DNA of 64,000 nt from Allobacillus salarius (lineage in GTDB: Bacteria; Bacillota; Bacilli; Bacillales; Alkalibacillaceae). A model generated the notes under the pieces. It saw nothing but the letters and a program-made list of their open reading frames with translations, was not told the DNA's origin and did not search any database. The stretch's first letter is position 1. Every line of letters starts with the position of its first letter. The stretch covers positions 186,001-250,000 of the forward strand of contig NZ_VMHE01000001.1 of assembly GCF_007559425.1 (NCBI RefSeq). Reading direction: 5' to 3'. A program made the translations under genes and the position numbers. Shown one piece after another: positions 35,664 through 45,443 of the stretch.

Positions 35664-36302
35664 TTATTCTGTAGATCGGTCGACCTCTTTAACTACAATC
35701 CTTGTTCCCTCAATTTGCACAATCTCAACCTTTTTATCCATTTCAATCCACTTTCCTTCAGAAACTGCACTGTATTTTTCTTCATTTACTACAATCGTTC
35801 CCGTCGGTCGCAAAACCGTTTTTGTAATGCCTCTTTCTCCGAGCAAGCTTTTATATTCGTCATTTAATGAATTGTACCCCGCTTCACTCGTCAGCTGATC
35901 TTTCAAAGCAATTTTTGACCACATATTCCTTTTCGGAAATACTTTTAATAAAAACAAGCTACTTAAACTACCTAACAAAACACCCGCAGAACTATAAAAA
36001 GATGCTATCCAACCTGGTGCAGTATAACCGATTATAAAAATCATCAGTAATAAACCAATAACACCCAATGTACCATCATTAATTAACTTTCCGTCTAAGA
36101 CTACTAACCCAAGTCCTACCAAGAAAACTGCAGTAATGATCAGTAATTGTAAAGAGTCCAGATAAAAAGAAAAGTAATACGCTATAAATCCAAGTCCTAA
36201 AATTGCTCCTACACCTTTAATTTTTACAAAAAGCTCACCAAACAAGAAAAACAACCCTAAAAAAGGAATTAAAAACACGAAAAAATTATGATCTAAAAGC
36301 AT
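35664..36302 (-). CDS. NfeD-family membrane protein
   Basis: 212 aa. Five or six hydrophobic helices (~5-130) are followed by a C-terminal OB-fold NfeD domain with GERGITKTVLRPTGTI and VNEEKYSAVSEGKWIEM (~155-195). The N-terminal ClpP-like protease domain of long NfeD (YqeZ-type) is absent. NfeD proteins usually pair with a flotillin/stomatin-like partner; none is adjacent here. I start at ATG 36302, behind GGGGGAGAGAA. Confidence 0.82.
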   Translation of the reverse strand: MLLDHNFFVFLIPFLGLFFLFGELFVKIKGVGAILGLGFIAYYFSFYLDSLQLLIITAVFLVGLGLVVLDGKLINDGTLGVIGLLLMIFIIGYTAPGWIASFYSSAGVLLGSLSSLFLLKVFPKRNMWSKIALKDQLTSEAGYNSLNDEYKSLLGERGITKTVLRPTGTIVVNEEKYSAVSEGKWIEMDKKVEIVQIEGTRIVVKEVDRSTE

Positions 36303-36425
36303 TTCTCTCCCCCGCATTTCTACATGACTAAATATTTTTATTCTTCTCTTTATTTTATATAATAATATTGTAGAAATAAACTAATATTGAAACCAATACG
36401 TTTTATCAAGTGTTAATATGGTAAA

Positions 36426-36455
36426 TTGAATCGGTTTTGTGTTATTATCTATATT
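36426..36455 (+). promoter_or_regulatory. Probable promoter of ispG
   Basis: TTGAAT (36426-36431), 18-bp spacer, TATATT (36450-36455), 39 bp before the start codon. Confidence 0.5.
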
Positions 36456-36494
36456 GGATATTTATTTTTCTAAAGATTAAAGGAGAGTTGTAGC

Positions 36495-37607
36495 ATGCCT
36501 GCAATTACACACCGTAAGGATACGAGACCTGTACGTGTAGGAGATGTTGTCATTGGTGGAACAGACGAAGTTATTATTCAATCGATGACGACAACAAAAA
36601 CACACGATGTTGAAGCTACTGTTGCAGAAATTCATCGGTTAGAAGACGCCGGCTGTCAAATCGTTCGTGTAGCATGTCCAGATGAACGTGCAGCAAATGC
36701 ACTTCCAGAGATAAAGAAACAAATTAATATACCGCTTGTCGTTGATATACACTTTGATTACCGTCTCGCACTGAAAGCGATTGAAGGCGGCGCGGACAAA
36801 ATCCGTATTAACCCTGGTAATATCGGTAAAAGAGAACGTGTTGAAGCTGTCGTAAACGCAGCGAAAGAAAAAGGAATTCCAATTCGAATTGGAGTCAACG
36901 CGGGATCATTAGAAAGACACTTGTTAGAGAAATATGGATACCCTACAGCCGAAGCAATGGTTGAAAGTGCTCTTGAGCATATTAAAATACTCGAAGATCT
37001 AGACTTCTACGACATTGTCGTTTCATTGAAAGCATCTGATGTTAACTTAGCGATTGAAGCATATGAAGAAGCTGCTAAACAAATTCAGTATCCGCTTCAC
37101 CTTGGTATCACTGAATCAGGTACATTTTTTGCTGGTTCTGTAAAAAGTGCAGCAGGTCTAGGAGTTATTTTAAACAAAGGGATTGGAAGTACGCTTCGAA
37201 TTTCTTTAAGTGCTGACCCTGTACAAGAAGTGAAGGTAGCAAAAGAATTGTTGAAGTCATTCGGCTTAGCTGCCAACGCTGCAACATTAGTTTCATGCCC
37301 TACTTGTGGAAGAATCGAGATCGATTTAATTTCCATTGCGAATGAAGTCGAAGAATACATTCAAAAAATCCACGCACCTATTAAAGTTTCTGTACTTGGT
37401 TGTGCCGTAAACGGACCAGGTGAAGCGAAAGAAGCAGATATAGGTATTGCAGGAGCACGCGGCGAAGGTTTACTATTCCGTCACGGAAAAACCGTCCGTA
37501 AAGTCCCTGAAGAAACCATGGTTGAAGAATTGAAAAAAGAAATCGATATTCTTGCTGAAGAGCATTATCGAAAACAAGAAGAAGAAAAACAAAAACTAAA
37601 CACGTAA
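36495..37607 (+). CDS. ispG: 4-hydroxy-3-methylbut-2-en-1-yl diphosphate synthase (flavodoxin)
   Basis: 370 aa. The penultimate step of the MEP isoprenoid pathway: reductive ring opening of methylerythritol cyclodiphosphate to HMBPP on a [4Fe-4S] cluster. The TIM-barrel start has [20 protein letters not shown] (~16-35), [10 protein letters not shown] (~98), and cluster ligands in SCPTCGR (~268-271) and the [10 protein letters not shown] segment (~301). The Glu of GPGE is the fourth ligand in known structures. The ATG is behind AAAGGAGAGTTGTAGC. It is a single gene with a terminator. The next MEP enzyme, ispH, is 3.3 kb downstream. Confidence 0.96.
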   Translation: MPAITHRKDTRPVRVGDVVIGGTDEVIIQSMTTTKTHDVEATVAEIHRLEDAGCQIVRVACPDERAANALPEIKKQINIPLVVDIHFDYRLALKAIEGGADKIRINPGNIGKRERVEAVVNAAKEKGIPIRIGVNAGSLERHLLEKYGYPTAEAMVESALEHIKILEDLDFYDIVVSLKASDVNLAIEAYEEAAKQIQYPLHLGITESGTFFAGSVKSAAGLGVILNKGIGSTLRISLSADPVQEVKVAKELLKSFGLAANAATLVSCPTCGRIEIDLISIANEVEEYIQKIHAPIKVSVLGCAVNGPGEAKEADIGIAGARGEGLLFRHGKTVRKVPEETMVEELKKEIDILAEEHYRKQEEEKQKLNT

Positions 37608-37616
37608 CCTTACTAA

Positions 37617-37662
37617 GACAAAGCCGGTGATGAGAATATACGCTCGTTACCGGCTTTTTTGT
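37617..37662. terminator. Bidirectional terminator between ispG and yqfX
   Basis: AAGCCGGTGATGAG/CTCGTTACCGGCTT (14 bp with one wobble), loop AATATACG, T6 tail on the plus strand. Confidence 0.9.
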
Positions 37663-38085
37663 CTAAATAATTGGATTCACCATCAGTCGGAAAATGACCG
37701 CAAACATTGATAATATAATGGCAGCGTTTCCCAATATCAAGCTGTTTTTCCGTATTGCATATACGCCCAACACTCCTCCAACTATAGCGAAAAATATCGT
37801 CCATATAAAGAACGAAATCACCGCTACGCTAAGTGCTAACCATCCCCATCCGTGCTGTGCACGTACTTTCATATTCGTTCGTTTATCATATTTCTTTACT
37901 TCTGAACGACTTGATTCATGAGGATTAATCGCTGGTGCATCCGCAGTAAATTCCGTATCATAATGATTTATTGACTCTACTTCTTGTTCCGAGTCTGTGT
38001 TTTGTTCATTGACATGACTGGTTGATGTGAAATCATCCTGGTTAGAAGTGTATTCTGATTCATTATTATATTGATCATCTTTCAT
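37663..38085 (-). CDS. yqfX: YqfX-like membrane protein
   Basis: 140 aa. The first ~80 residues are hydrophilic and acidic (Glu/Asp/Ser/Asn-rich, likely disordered), then basic KKYDKRTNMKVRAQHGWGW, then two membrane helices (~90-112, ~118-138) flanking GVYAIRKNSLILGN. Position next to ispG (yqfY) is that of B. subtilis yqfX, and the helical-hairpin C-terminus is compatible, so the symbol is mainly by synteny. Function is unknown. ATG 38085 follows GTGGAGGC by 9 nt; the frame is open far upstream but without RBS or conservation. Confidence 0.68.
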   Translation of the reverse strand: MKDDQYNNESEYTSNQDDFTSTSHVNEQNTDSEQEVESINHYDTEFTADAPAINPHESSRSEVKKYDKRTNMKVRAQHGWGWLALSVAVISFFIWTIFFAIVGGVLGVYAIRKNSLILGNAAIILSMFAVIFRLMVNPII

Positions 38086-38247
38086 GATTGCATGCCTCCA
38101 CTTTATTTTCGTATCTTTAGTCTGTGTATAAGTGGTTATTTTATGAATGAAAATTATTATTTTCGTCACAATTGGGTTGGTTCGCATGAGCCATCCTCGT
38201 TGTTCATACATATATATAAATGAAATGACTACAGAAAGGTTGATCCC

Positions 38248-38520
38248 ATGATTAAGCAACTCGTTCGGATGAAGTTAGCACAAACTTCACCAAAAGAAAT
38301 CGTTCAATATAGTCAACGGTACAATATTCCGCTTACTATGAGCCAATCTGAAGAATTACTCGACTTCATCCACACAAAAAAAATCGACCCTTTTTCGGAA
38401 AAGGATCGATTGAAAACATTTTCTTATATTGAACAAAATATAGGTCGTCGAGAAGCCAATAATGCGAAGAAATTATTGGAAAACTTAGCTAAAGAGTATA
38501 ACTTAGACCACTTGTTATAG
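38248..38520 (+). CDS. yqfT: DUF2624 family protein YqfT
   Basis: 90 aa, all-helical, soluble, no cysteines. LAQTSPKEIVQYSQRYNIPL and the C-terminal NNAKKLLENLAKEYNLDHLL recall YqfT (DUF2624) of B. subtilis, which neighbours nfo as here. Function is unknown. The ATG lies 8 nt after AAAGGTTG. It converges on nfo with only 7 bp between stops, and diverges from yqfX. B. subtilis has yqfW, zur and yqfU between yqfX and yqfT; they are missing here. Confidence 0.75.
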   Translation: MIKQLVRMKLAQTSPKEIVQYSQRYNIPLTMSQSEELLDFIHTKKIDPFSEKDRLKTFSYIEQNIGRREANNAKKLLENLAKEYNLDHLL

Positions 38521-38527
38521 TTTACCC

Positions 38528-39418
38528 TTATTGATTAACAATTTTATCTTTTAAATCTTCATCGAAAGCGCCGTTTTTCAACATGTCAATTTCAAATTTG
38601 TAAGGTGGCTTTCGGTTCTTTTTATCTTCACCGACATACGGTGTTTCCAATATTTTAGGTACTTCATTAAATTCAGGGAGATGAATGACACGGTGCAATG
38701 CCTCAAACCCAATGTGACCGAATCCAATATTTTCATGTCTGTCTTTTCTTGCCCCTCTTTCATTCTTACTGTCGTTAATATGAAGTACCTTTAAACGGTC
38801 CAATCCAATAATGTCATCAAATTCTTTTAACACGCCGTCCAAATCATTCACAATATCATAACCGGCATCATGGACGTGGCAAGTATCAAAGCAAATAGAT
38901 AAACGATCATTATGAGTGACACCATCAATAATGTTGGCGAGTTCTTCAAAGCTACGACCACACTCTGAACCTTTTCCAGCCATTGATTCTAAAGCAATTT
39001 GAACGGATTGATCTTTTTCAAGCACCTCATTCAACCCTTCGATGATTCGCTTGATTCCAACATCAACTCCAGCTCCGACGTGAGCTCCTGGGTGTAAGAC
39101 AATTTGTTTAGCACCGAGAGCCTCTGTCCGTTCGATTTCACTACGTAAGAAATTGACACCTAATTCAAAGGTTTCAGGCTTCGTTGTGTTCGCAATATTA
39201 ATAATATAAGGGGCATGGACAATGATTTCATTGATTCCATGCTCTTTCATATGAGCTTTACCTTGCTCAATATTTAACTCCTCTATTGCTTTTCTTCTTG
39301 TATTTTGTGGCGCCCCTGTATAAATCATAAATGTGTTGGATCCATAAGAAACTGCTTCTTCACTGGATGCCAATAACATTTTCTTTCCGCTCATTGAAAC
39401 GTGTGAACCTAAAATCAT
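38528..39418 (-). CDS. nfo: Endonuclease IV (AP endonuclease)
   Basis: 296 aa. It cleaves 5' to abasic sites and repairs 3' blocking ends in base-excision repair. The TIM-barrel metal-site motifs are visible: GSHVSMSGK (~4), [12 protein letters not shown] (~105), [13 protein letters not shown] (~139), [16 protein letters not shown] (~176), [20 protein letters not shown] (~212) and ILETPY (~260). I start at ATG 39418, behind GGGGAGACGGGA, which gives the usual family length. It lies 17 bp downstream of cshB, same strand, as in B. subtilis. Confidence 0.95.
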   Translation of the reverse strand: MILGSHVSMSGKKMLLASSEEAVSYGSNTFMIYTGAPQNTRRKAIEELNIEQGKAHMKEHGINEIIVHAPYIINIANTTKPETFELGVNFLRSEIERTEALGAKQIVLHPGAHVGAGVDVGIKRIIEGLNEVLEKDQSVQIALESMAGKGSECGRSFEELANIIDGVTHNDRLSICFDTCHVHDAGYDIVNDLDGVLKEFDDIIGLDRLKVLHINDSKNERGARKDRHENIGFGHIGFEALHRVIHLPEFNEVPKILETPYVGEDKKNRKPPYKFEIDMLKNGAFDEDLKDKIVNQ

Positions 39419-39435
39419 TCCCGTCTCCCCTTCCA

Positions 39436-40755
39436 CTATTTTCTCTTTTTCCGAAATTGGTCTCTTTTCATTTGTTGTTTAATTCGTTCTTGTTCAGACT
39501 TCATTTTCTTTTTATAGCCAGGTTTCACTTTTTTCTTTCTTCTGACTTGTTGCCACGCTTGTGCGTCTAGTTCAGATTCTTTCCTCTCACGCTTTTTCCG
39601 TTCATTCCATTCTTTGACTTCAACCCATTCACCTTGTTTAATATCCATATTTGTGAATGACAAGCCTCGTTCTTCTAATTTTTCAATTAAAGGTAAATCT
39701 TTTTCTTCATAAAAACTTACGGCTGTCCCTTCAAGCCCCGCTCTTGCGGTACGGCCTACACGGTGAATATATGAATCCATTTCTTGTGGTAACTGCGCGT
39801 TAAAGACATGACTAATTCCAGGAATATCGATTCCTCTTGCGGCTAAGTCAGTCGCCACAATATATTGAAAACGTAATGATTTTAATTCTTGAAGCATACG
39901 CTTTCGCTCACGAGGTTTTAATCCCCCATGTATTAAACCAACTTCAAATCCCTTCGAAATTAATTCATTCGCCAACTCATCCGCATCTTCTTTCTTATTC
40001 ACGAATACTAATGCGATATATGGATTAATTAACTCCGAAGCTTTGATTAGCAAGTCCGCTCGATTTCGGTGCCGCAATGGGACTAAACGGTGCTCCAGTT
40101 TCTCTGGTCCAAACGAACCGTGATCTATTTCGATATGGAGCGGATTATTTAAATAACGTTTCAATAACGGCTGCAAGCCTTTTGGAATCGTTGCAGAAAA
40201 AATCATCGTTTGAACATCTTCTTTTAAGCGGTATAAAATTTGATCAACTTCATTAATTAAACCTAAATCGATCGTCAAATCAGCTTCATCAAGAACGACT
40301 GTGTTCACAGACGCCGTTTTAATTGCCTGCTCCTTCATAAAATCAAGGATTCTTCCAGGCGTACCAACAATTAAATGTGGCTGGTTTTTCATTTTTTGTA
40401 ATTCGCGGTTTTTATCTGTGCCACCAATGACCAACCGAGCATTCCATCCAACCTGATCATCTGCGAGATGAATTATTTTTTTGACTTCATCAAAAATCTG
40501 AATCGCCAACTCACGTGTCGGTGCGATTACAATTTTTTGTACAGATGCATCTGTTGTGTCGATTTGTTCGAATAACGGGATTAAATAAGCATGCGTTTTC
40601 CCAGAACCTGTCTGAGATTGTCCAATAATACTCCGATTACTGAACGACTGAGGGATCACCTCATGTTGGATCTCAGTTGGCTTTTTAAAGCCTAATTGGT
40701 GAATAATTTGAAGCATATTCTCACTTAGTGCATAATCATTAAACATTTTAGTCAT
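39436..40755 (-). CDS. cshB: DEAD-box RNA helicase CshB
   Basis: 439 aa. Superfamily 2 motifs in order: Q-motif FKKPTEIQ (~23), Walker A SQTGSGKT (~47), PTRELA (~82), DEAD in [10 protein letters not shown] (~154), SAT (~188), then [12 protein letters not shown] (~305) and [10 protein letters not shown] (~331). The C-terminal ~70 residues are strongly basic ([24 protein letters not shown]), an RNA-binding tail typical of CshB. In B. subtilis it acts in cold adaptation and mRNA turnover. ATG 40755 follows AAAGGAG by 9 nt. The usual downstream neighbour nfo is retained. Confidence 0.93.
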   Translation of the reverse strand: MTKMFNDYALSENMLQIIHQLGFKKPTEIQHEVIPQSFSNRSIIGQSQTGSGKTHAYLIPLFEQIDTTDASVQKIVIAPTRELAIQIFDEVKKIIHLADDQVGWNARLVIGGTDKNRELQKMKNQPHLIVGTPGRILDFMKEQAIKTASVNTVVLDEADLTIDLGLINEVDQILYRLKEDVQTMIFSATIPKGLQPLLKRYLNNPLHIEIDHGSFGPEKLEHRLVPLRHRNRADLLIKASELINPYIALVFVNKKEDADELANELISKGFEVGLIHGGLKPRERKRMLQELKSLRFQYIVATDLAARGIDIPGISHVFNAQLPQEMDSYIHRVGRTARAGLEGTAVSFYEEKDLPLIEKLEERGLSFTNMDIKQGEWVEVKEWNERKKRERKESELDAQAWQQVRRKKKVKPGYKKKMKSEQERIKQQMKRDQFRKKRK

Positions 40756-40902
40756 AAGACGAATTCTCCTTTAAAACTGCCATCTTTTATTATAAATCAC
40801 AATAGAATGAATTGCCAACGACTTAACACTTTGTAAAAGTTACTCATAGGCCTTATAATAGGTTTAGAGAGATATTATTGCGATTTGAGGAGGAACCAAT
40901 CA

Positions 40903-41892
40903 ATGGAAGTCATCAAAATAGCCCCTAGAGGTTATTGTTATGGTGTGGTTGACGCAATGGTCATCGCAAGTAATGCCGCAAAGGATCCTAACCTACCTCG
41001 GCCAATTTACATTCTTGGGATGATTGTTCATAACAGCCACGTCACTAACGCTTTCAAGGATGAAGGGATTATTACGTTAGATCAACGTGGAAAGTCACGT
41101 TTAGAATTATTAAAAGACATCAATGAAGGAACGGTTGTTTTTACTGCTCATGGTGTATCACCAGAAGTAAAAAAAGTCGCTGAAGATAAAGGGTTAACTG
41201 TTCTTGACGCAACGTGTCCAGATGTAACTCGAACACATGACTTAATTCGTGACAGAGTAGCTGATGGATATGAAATTGTATACATCGGTAAAAAAGGTCA
41301 CCCCGAGCCTGAAGGAGCTGTCGGTGTCGCACCAGACCACGTCCATTTAATACAGACAGAAGATGATGTCGATAACTTAACGATCGATCCTACTTCGAAA
41401 ATCGTTGTCACGAACCAAACGACGATGAGTCAGTGGGATGTACATGACATTATGCTTCTCGTCCAAGAAAAATATCCACAAACAGAATTGGTTCAAGAAA
41501 TTTGTATGGCTACGCAAGTTCGTCAGGAGGCAGTTGCTGAACAAGCAAAAGATGCGGACTTAACACTAGTCGTAGGCGACCCAATGAGTAACAACTCCAA
41601 TCGGTTGGCACAAGTATCAAAAGAACTTGCCAATACAGAAGCATATCGAATTGCCGATGTTTCGGAAATCAAATTGGAATGGCTTGAAGGCTGCGAAAAA
41701 GTTGCCGTTACAGCTGGTGCTTCAACACCAACTCCAATTGCCAAAGAAGTCATCAAATTCATCGAGAATTATGATAAAAACGATGAATCGACTTGGTCAA
41801 GAGAAAGCCTTGTAACGAGCACAAAAATTCTTCCAAAAGTAAAGCCTAATAAAAAGCCTGCCAAAAAGAATCGTGCGACAATCAAAAAATAA
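40903..41892 (+). CDS. ispH: 4-hydroxy-3-methylbut-2-enyl diphosphate reductase
   Basis: 329 aa. The last step of the MEP pathway: HMBPP to IPP and DMAPP. The three cluster cysteines are in [12 protein letters not shown] (~12), [10 protein letters not shown] (~102) and [11 protein letters not shown] (~198). The catalytic glutamate region (HPEPEGAVG, ~131) and [10 protein letters not shown] (~230) are clear. The C-terminus is a Lys/Pro-rich tail ([12 protein letters not shown]). I start at ATG 40903 with AGGAGG ~10 nt upstream. In B. subtilis ispH is followed by yqfO; here a 12-kb accessory block intervenes. Confidence 0.96.
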   Translation: MEVIKIAPRGYCYGVVDAMVIASNAAKDPNLPRPIYILGMIVHNSHVTNAFKDEGIITLDQRGKSRLELLKDINEGTVVFTAHGVSPEVKKVAEDKGLTVLDATCPDVTRTHDLIRDRVADGYEIVYIGKKGHPEPEGAVGVAPDHVHLIQTEDDVDNLTIDPTSKIVVTNQTTMSQWDVHDIMLLVQEKYPQTELVQEICMATQVRQEAVAEQAKDADLTLVVGDPMSNNSNRLAQVSKELANTEAYRIADVSEIKLEWLEGCEKVAVTAGASTPTPIAKEVIKFIENYDKNDESTWSRESLVTSTKILPKVKPNKKPAKKNRATIKK

Positions 41893-41916
41893 AGTACATC
41901 TCGCAAGTAAATTTAT

Positions 41917-41963
41917 ACTGTTTCTGTAAGCCTCTCGCTTAGGCTTATAGAAACAGTTTTTTT
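41917..41963 (+). terminator. Terminator of ispH
   Basis: ACTGTTTCTGTAAGCCT/AGGCTTATAGAAACAGT, 17-bp arms with one mismatch/wobble, loop CTCGCTT, then T7. Confidence 0.93.
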
Positions 41964-42390
41964 ATGCTCTCCATCTTGGTGATAGACAGTCCAGATTTCA
42001 GCTTTTCTATCGTTTATTCGTTTGTTTCTTATCTTCAAATATTCCTCGCCCCCCCCAATAAACCCCACCAACATAATCCGGTAGCACTTCCCTTCCGTTT
42101 TTATCGACATTTTATTCCAATATACTGAACAGGAAAAAATGCGATGTGAATTCATATAGTGTAGGATAAAACACAGGAGGGATATTCATGAGCTTTTATC
42201 AAGCTAACAAGAGTGAGATGTCGAAGCTTCATGTATTAAGTCACTCGAATATTTGAAATGGAAGAAAATAAAAAACAATAATTAAGATGATTACCTATTG
42301 TCTGGTAAATTTTGAACGAGTCCTGTATTATCAACCTATAAAGTTTTTATATATTAAAACTTATCAAAAAAACATACATCGGAGGTTTAT
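41964..42390. other. Long intergenic region, mostly without recognisable features
   Basis: About 425 bp between the ispH terminator and the osmoprotectant operon. It contains a run of eight C (42049-42056), one 22-codon frame with a strong RBS, and the operon's unmapped promoter. TATAAA at ~42338 has a TTGAAC 19 bp upstream, a poor spacing. I see no RNA gene or mobile-element end. Confidence 0.5.
42188..42256 (+). CDS. Possible 22-aa peptide or gene remnant
   Basis: ATG preceded by CAGGAGGGATATTC, an excellent Shine-Dalgarno at 6-8 nt. The peptide is MSFYQANKSEMSKL followed by eight residues, then TGA. I do not recognise it. It could be the intact start of a truncated gene or a leader peptide for the transporter operon 135 bp downstream. 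Evidence is the RBS only. Confidence 0.3.
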   Translation: MSFYQANKSEMSKLHVLSHSNI

Positions 42391-43344
42391 ATGAAAAAAA
42401 ATACGTTATTATTGATTGCAGTTGGGCTAATATTTGTACTCTTAGCAGCTTGTAACTCTTCGACAGATGAAAAGAGTGAAGAAGCAGTCAATCCGGACGA
42501 CCCAATCGTTGTCGGGTCTTTTGTGGATACAGAAGGTGGAATTTTAGGTAATATGGTTTTGCTAATCCTTGAAGAAAATGGATACAACATAACAGATAAA
42601 GTTCAGTTCGGTACACCTGATGTGCATAGAAACGCACTTTTACAGGATGAATTAGATATCGGAATCGACTATACAGGAAACGGACAATATTATGCTGAAA
42701 ATGTCGATGAAGAAGTGTGGAGAGATGCATCAGAGGGATATGAAACCATAAAGAAATATGACAAAGAAAATAATGATTTAATATGGTTGGCTCCAGCTAA
42801 TGCGAACAACACTGAAATGTTAGCTGTCAAAAAAGAGTTTGCCGAAAAGCATGATTTGAAAACATTAGATGATTTTGCGGATTATGTCAATGACGGCGGC
42901 GAAGTGACTTTAATCACGAGTCAGCTTTTCGCAGAGAAGAAATTAGGATTACTAGGAATGGAAGAAGAATACGGTTTCAATTTAGATTCAGATCAAACGA
43001 TCATGCTTCCACACGGAAACACAGCTGAAATGATCAGTGCTCTTGTCCAAGGTACAGATGATGTCAATGTATCACTTGTCTATGGTACAGATGGCTCGTT
43101 ACCTGATTTGAATTTAGTTGTTTTAGAAGACCCGCTTTCTATTCCACCTGTATTTGAACCGTCTGTCGTTGTCAGAGCAGAAGTTTTAGACGAATACCCT
43201 GACATTCAGAACATCATTGAAGATGTGTTTACGTCAATTGATTTAGAAGACTTACAACATATGAATAAAGACGTCATCGTAGACGGGCTATCACCAAAAG
43301 ATGTCGCAAGAGACTATTTGACAGAAGAAGGATTTTTAGACTAA
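42391..43344 (+). CDS. Osmoprotectant ABC transporter substrate-binding lipoprotein, OsmF/YehZ type
   Basis: 317 aa. A lipoprotein signal: basic MKKN, hydrophobic core, lipobox LAAC with Cys21, then an acidic Ser/Asp/Glu linker. The mature part is a type II periplasmic-binding fold of the OpuAC/ProX class, with VVGSFVDTEGGILGNMVLLI (~40), DELDIGIDYTGNGQYY (~88), LVYGTDGSLPDLNLVVLEDP (~228) and FEPSVVVRAEVL. Such proteins bind glycine betaine or other quaternary amines at the outer membrane face. Two permeases and one ATPase follow in the order seen in E. coli yehZYXW, so this type fits better than OpuC. ATG after ATCGGAGGTTTAT. Confidence 0.85.
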   Translation: MKKNTLLLIAVGLIFVLLAACNSSTDEKSEEAVNPDDPIVVGSFVDTEGGILGNMVLLILEENGYNITDKVQFGTPDVHRNALLQDELDIGIDYTGNGQYYAENVDEEVWRDASEGYETIKKYDKENNDLIWLAPANANNTEMLAVKKEFAEKHDLKTLDDFADYVNDGGEVTLITSQLFAEKKLGLLGMEEEYGFNLDSDQTIMLPHGNTAEMISALVQGTDDVNVSLVYGTDGSLPDLNLVVLEDPLSIPPVFEPSVVVRAEVLDEYPDIQNIIEDVFTSIDLEDLQHMNKDVIVDGLSPKDVARDYLTEEGFLD

Positions 43345-43369
43345 ATACAGTCAAAAAGGTGTTGGATGA

Positions 43370-44521
43370 ATGATTACAATAAATGATAAAACATTGCTGC
43401 TGCTATCCTCTATAGGAGCAGCAGCATTTGTTTTTTTGAATCTCATAAAACATAAGCCAAATCGAATTCTACCTGGAGAACCGTATACAAGCTTCGAGAT
43501 TTTCGGAAATATAGGTATAACAATCCTTCTTGTATGGGGGGTATTCATCGTATTCTCTTTTGTTGAACTAAAGCATAAAAACAAAATCATATTTATATTA
43601 ACAACAGGTTTGATAATCGCTTTATTTTCGTTATTACTTTCCAATGTTGAAGCGTTGATCGATGGGCAGTCTTCCGCGCGTATAAGTTTTTCAGCAGGTT
43701 TTTATGTGCAACTATTTTGTATATATATGCTTTTTTCGACTTATACAGAGCGGATTAAAAACCATACATATATAAAATGGATTGGATTATTGAGTATTGT
43801 TGGTTTTTTCTATTACTTTACGAATACAGACGCATTTTCAAATCTCTCATTAGTGAAAGAGTACACAATTAAAAAAGAGCAATTTTATGATCACCTTAGA
43901 ATCCATGCACTTCTTACGTTTGCTTCGGTCATTACCGGTGCATTTATAGCAATACCGCTAGGATTTTTAGCGTATTCTAGAAAAAAATTAGAAGATAAAA
44001 TTATGGTTCCATTAAGTATTATCGAAACGATTCCAACATTTGCTCTTTTTGGTGTGTTACTTGTTCCGCTCGCTGGCTTAGGAAGCCTTCCTTTCTTTGA
44101 GCAAATCGGCGTTAGTGGCATAGGCTGGGCTCCTGCTTATGTTGCCCTCACATTATACACATTGCTTCCAATCGGCCGAAATACATTAACAGGCTTTCAT
44201 TCCGTTAATCAAAACGTTATTGAAGCAGCAACCGGCATGGGGATGAGCAACAGACAAATTTTACAAAAGATTGAGCTTCCATTAGCGTTTCCGGTTATTT
44301 TTACAGGTATACGCATAGCGTTTATTCAAACAATTGGTGGAGCTGTGCTCGCTGGTCTAGTCGGCGGTGGTGGAATGGGAACATTTGTATTTCTCGGGCT
44401 TGGTGAAGCATCGCCTGATTTAATTTTGTTAGGTGTCCTACCAATCGTATTTTTCACCATCCTGCTTGACTATATTTTACGAACCATCGAAAAGATAATC
44501 GGGGGTATAATCTATGATTAA
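43370..44521 (+). CDS. Osmoprotectant ABC transporter permease, YehY-like
   Basis: 383 aa, much longer than OpuC permeases because of an extra N-terminal half with 4-5 membrane helices (~5-145). The C-terminal half (~175-380) is the normal BPD permease with EAATGMGMSNRQILQKIELP as the ATPase-coupling EAA loop and GGAVLAGLVGGGGMGTFVF. Length and layout equal E. coli YehY. It overlaps the ATPase gene by 8 nt. The RBS is AAGGTG before GGATGA-ATG. It imports the ligand together with the other three gene products. Confidence 0.83.
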   Translation: MITINDKTLLLLSSIGAAAFVFLNLIKHKPNRILPGEPYTSFEIFGNIGITILLVWGVFIVFSFVELKHKNKIIFILTTGLIIALFSLLLSNVEALIDGQSSARISFSAGFYVQLFCIYMLFSTYTERIKNHTYIKWIGLLSIVGFFYYFTNTDAFSNLSLVKEYTIKKEQFYDHLRIHALLTFASVITGAFIAIPLGFLAYSRKKLEDKIMVPLSIIETIPTFALFGVLLVPLAGLGSLPFFEQIGVSGIGWAPAYVALTLYTLLPIGRNTLTGFHSVNQNVIEAATGMGMSNRQILQKIELPLAFPVIFTGIRIAFIQTIGGAVLAGLVGGGGMGTFVFLGLGEASPDLILLGVLPIVFFTILLDYILRTIEKIIGGIIYD

Positions 44522-45443
44522 CATCGAACACGTGACAAAAAAATATGGTGACTTTACTGCTGTGAATGATCTCTCTTTGACCGTTGAATCTTCTGAGTTC
44601 TTAGTTATACTCGGTCCATCTGGATGTGGAAAATCAACTTTACTGAGATTAATCAATAAAATGATTGAAAGAAATGATGGGGTTATCACGGTTAATGGTG
44701 AAAATATTGATGACTTAAAAGGTGTACAATTAAGAAAAACAATCGGATACGTAATTCAAAATATTGGGTTGTTCCCCCATATGAACGTCTATAAAAATAT
44801 TGCGACTGTTCCACGTTTGTTAAAGTGGAACGAAGATACAATTGCCAAACGAGTATCTGACATGCTTGCTTTAGTCGGCTTGGAGCCTACGATTTACCAA
44901 GTGAAAACACCTGCACAATTATCAGGCGGAGAGGCTCAACGTATTGGTGTGGCACGAGCGATGGCATCTGACCCGGAGATTCTTCTGATGGATGAACCAT
45001 TTGGAGCAGTTGATCCAATTAATCGGTTAAGATTGCAAAAGGAATTTAGAAAGATTCAACGAAAACTGAAAAAAACCGTTGTCTTTGTTACACATGATAC
45101 AGATGAGGCACTGCTGCTTGCAGATCGAATTTGTATCATGAATAAGGGCGAGATCGTACAAGTTGATACACCAGAAAACATCGTTCTTCATCCTAAAAAT
45201 GACTTCGTAAAAGACTTCTTTAAAGAAGAAGGTATTTTAACCATTTTGTCACGGAAGCCTGCGGTGGATTATGCAGAACCGTTCGAGTTAGATGAAAACC
45301 CACTACATCAAGACGCGACAATGAGAGATGTACTATTAACAATGTTAACGACTGGTCAAGAGCGAGTATCTCTTATTAACGGCAGCATTTCATGGGATGC
45401 TTTATTACAAATCGCCGGAAGTGATGTCCATGACAGTGAATAA
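44514..45443 (+). CDS. Osmoprotectant ABC transporter ATPase, YehX-like
   Basis: 309 aa. Walker A GPSGCGKSTLLRLI (~34), Q-loop GYVIQNIGLFPHM (~77), signature QLSGGEAQRIGVARAM (~132), Walker B ILLMDEPFGAVDPI (~156), H-loop VTHDTDEALLLAD (~190). The C-terminal ~65 residues are an accessory regulatory extension without clear CBS motifs; OpuCA has two CBS domains, so the length again favours the YehX group. It overlaps both flanking permease genes, indicating tight coupling. Confidence 0.87.
   Translation: MINIEHVTKKYGDFTAVNDLSLTVESSEFLVILGPSGCGKSTLLRLINKMIERNDGVITVNGENIDDLKGVQLRKTIGYVIQNIGLFPHMNVYKNIATVPRLLKWNEDTIAKRVSDMLALVGLEPTIYQVKTPAQLSGGEAQRIGVARAMASDPEILLMDEPFGAVDPINRLRLQKEFRKIQRKLKKTVVFVTHDTDEALLLADRICIMNKGEIVQVDTPENIVLHPKNDFVKDFFKEEGILTILSRKPAVDYAEPFELDENPLHQDATMRDVLLTMLTTGQERVSLINGSISWDALLQIAGSDVHDSE

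Noticed and set aside
42049..42056. Run of eight C as a phase-variation switch
   Set aside because: It lies in noncoding DNA with no gene or promoter spacing that I could tie to it.
41913..42155. 80-codon minus-strand frame downstream of ispH
   Set aside because: Its last third is the ispH terminator hairpin read as codons, its middle is a run of eight G, and it has no RBS or recognisable family.
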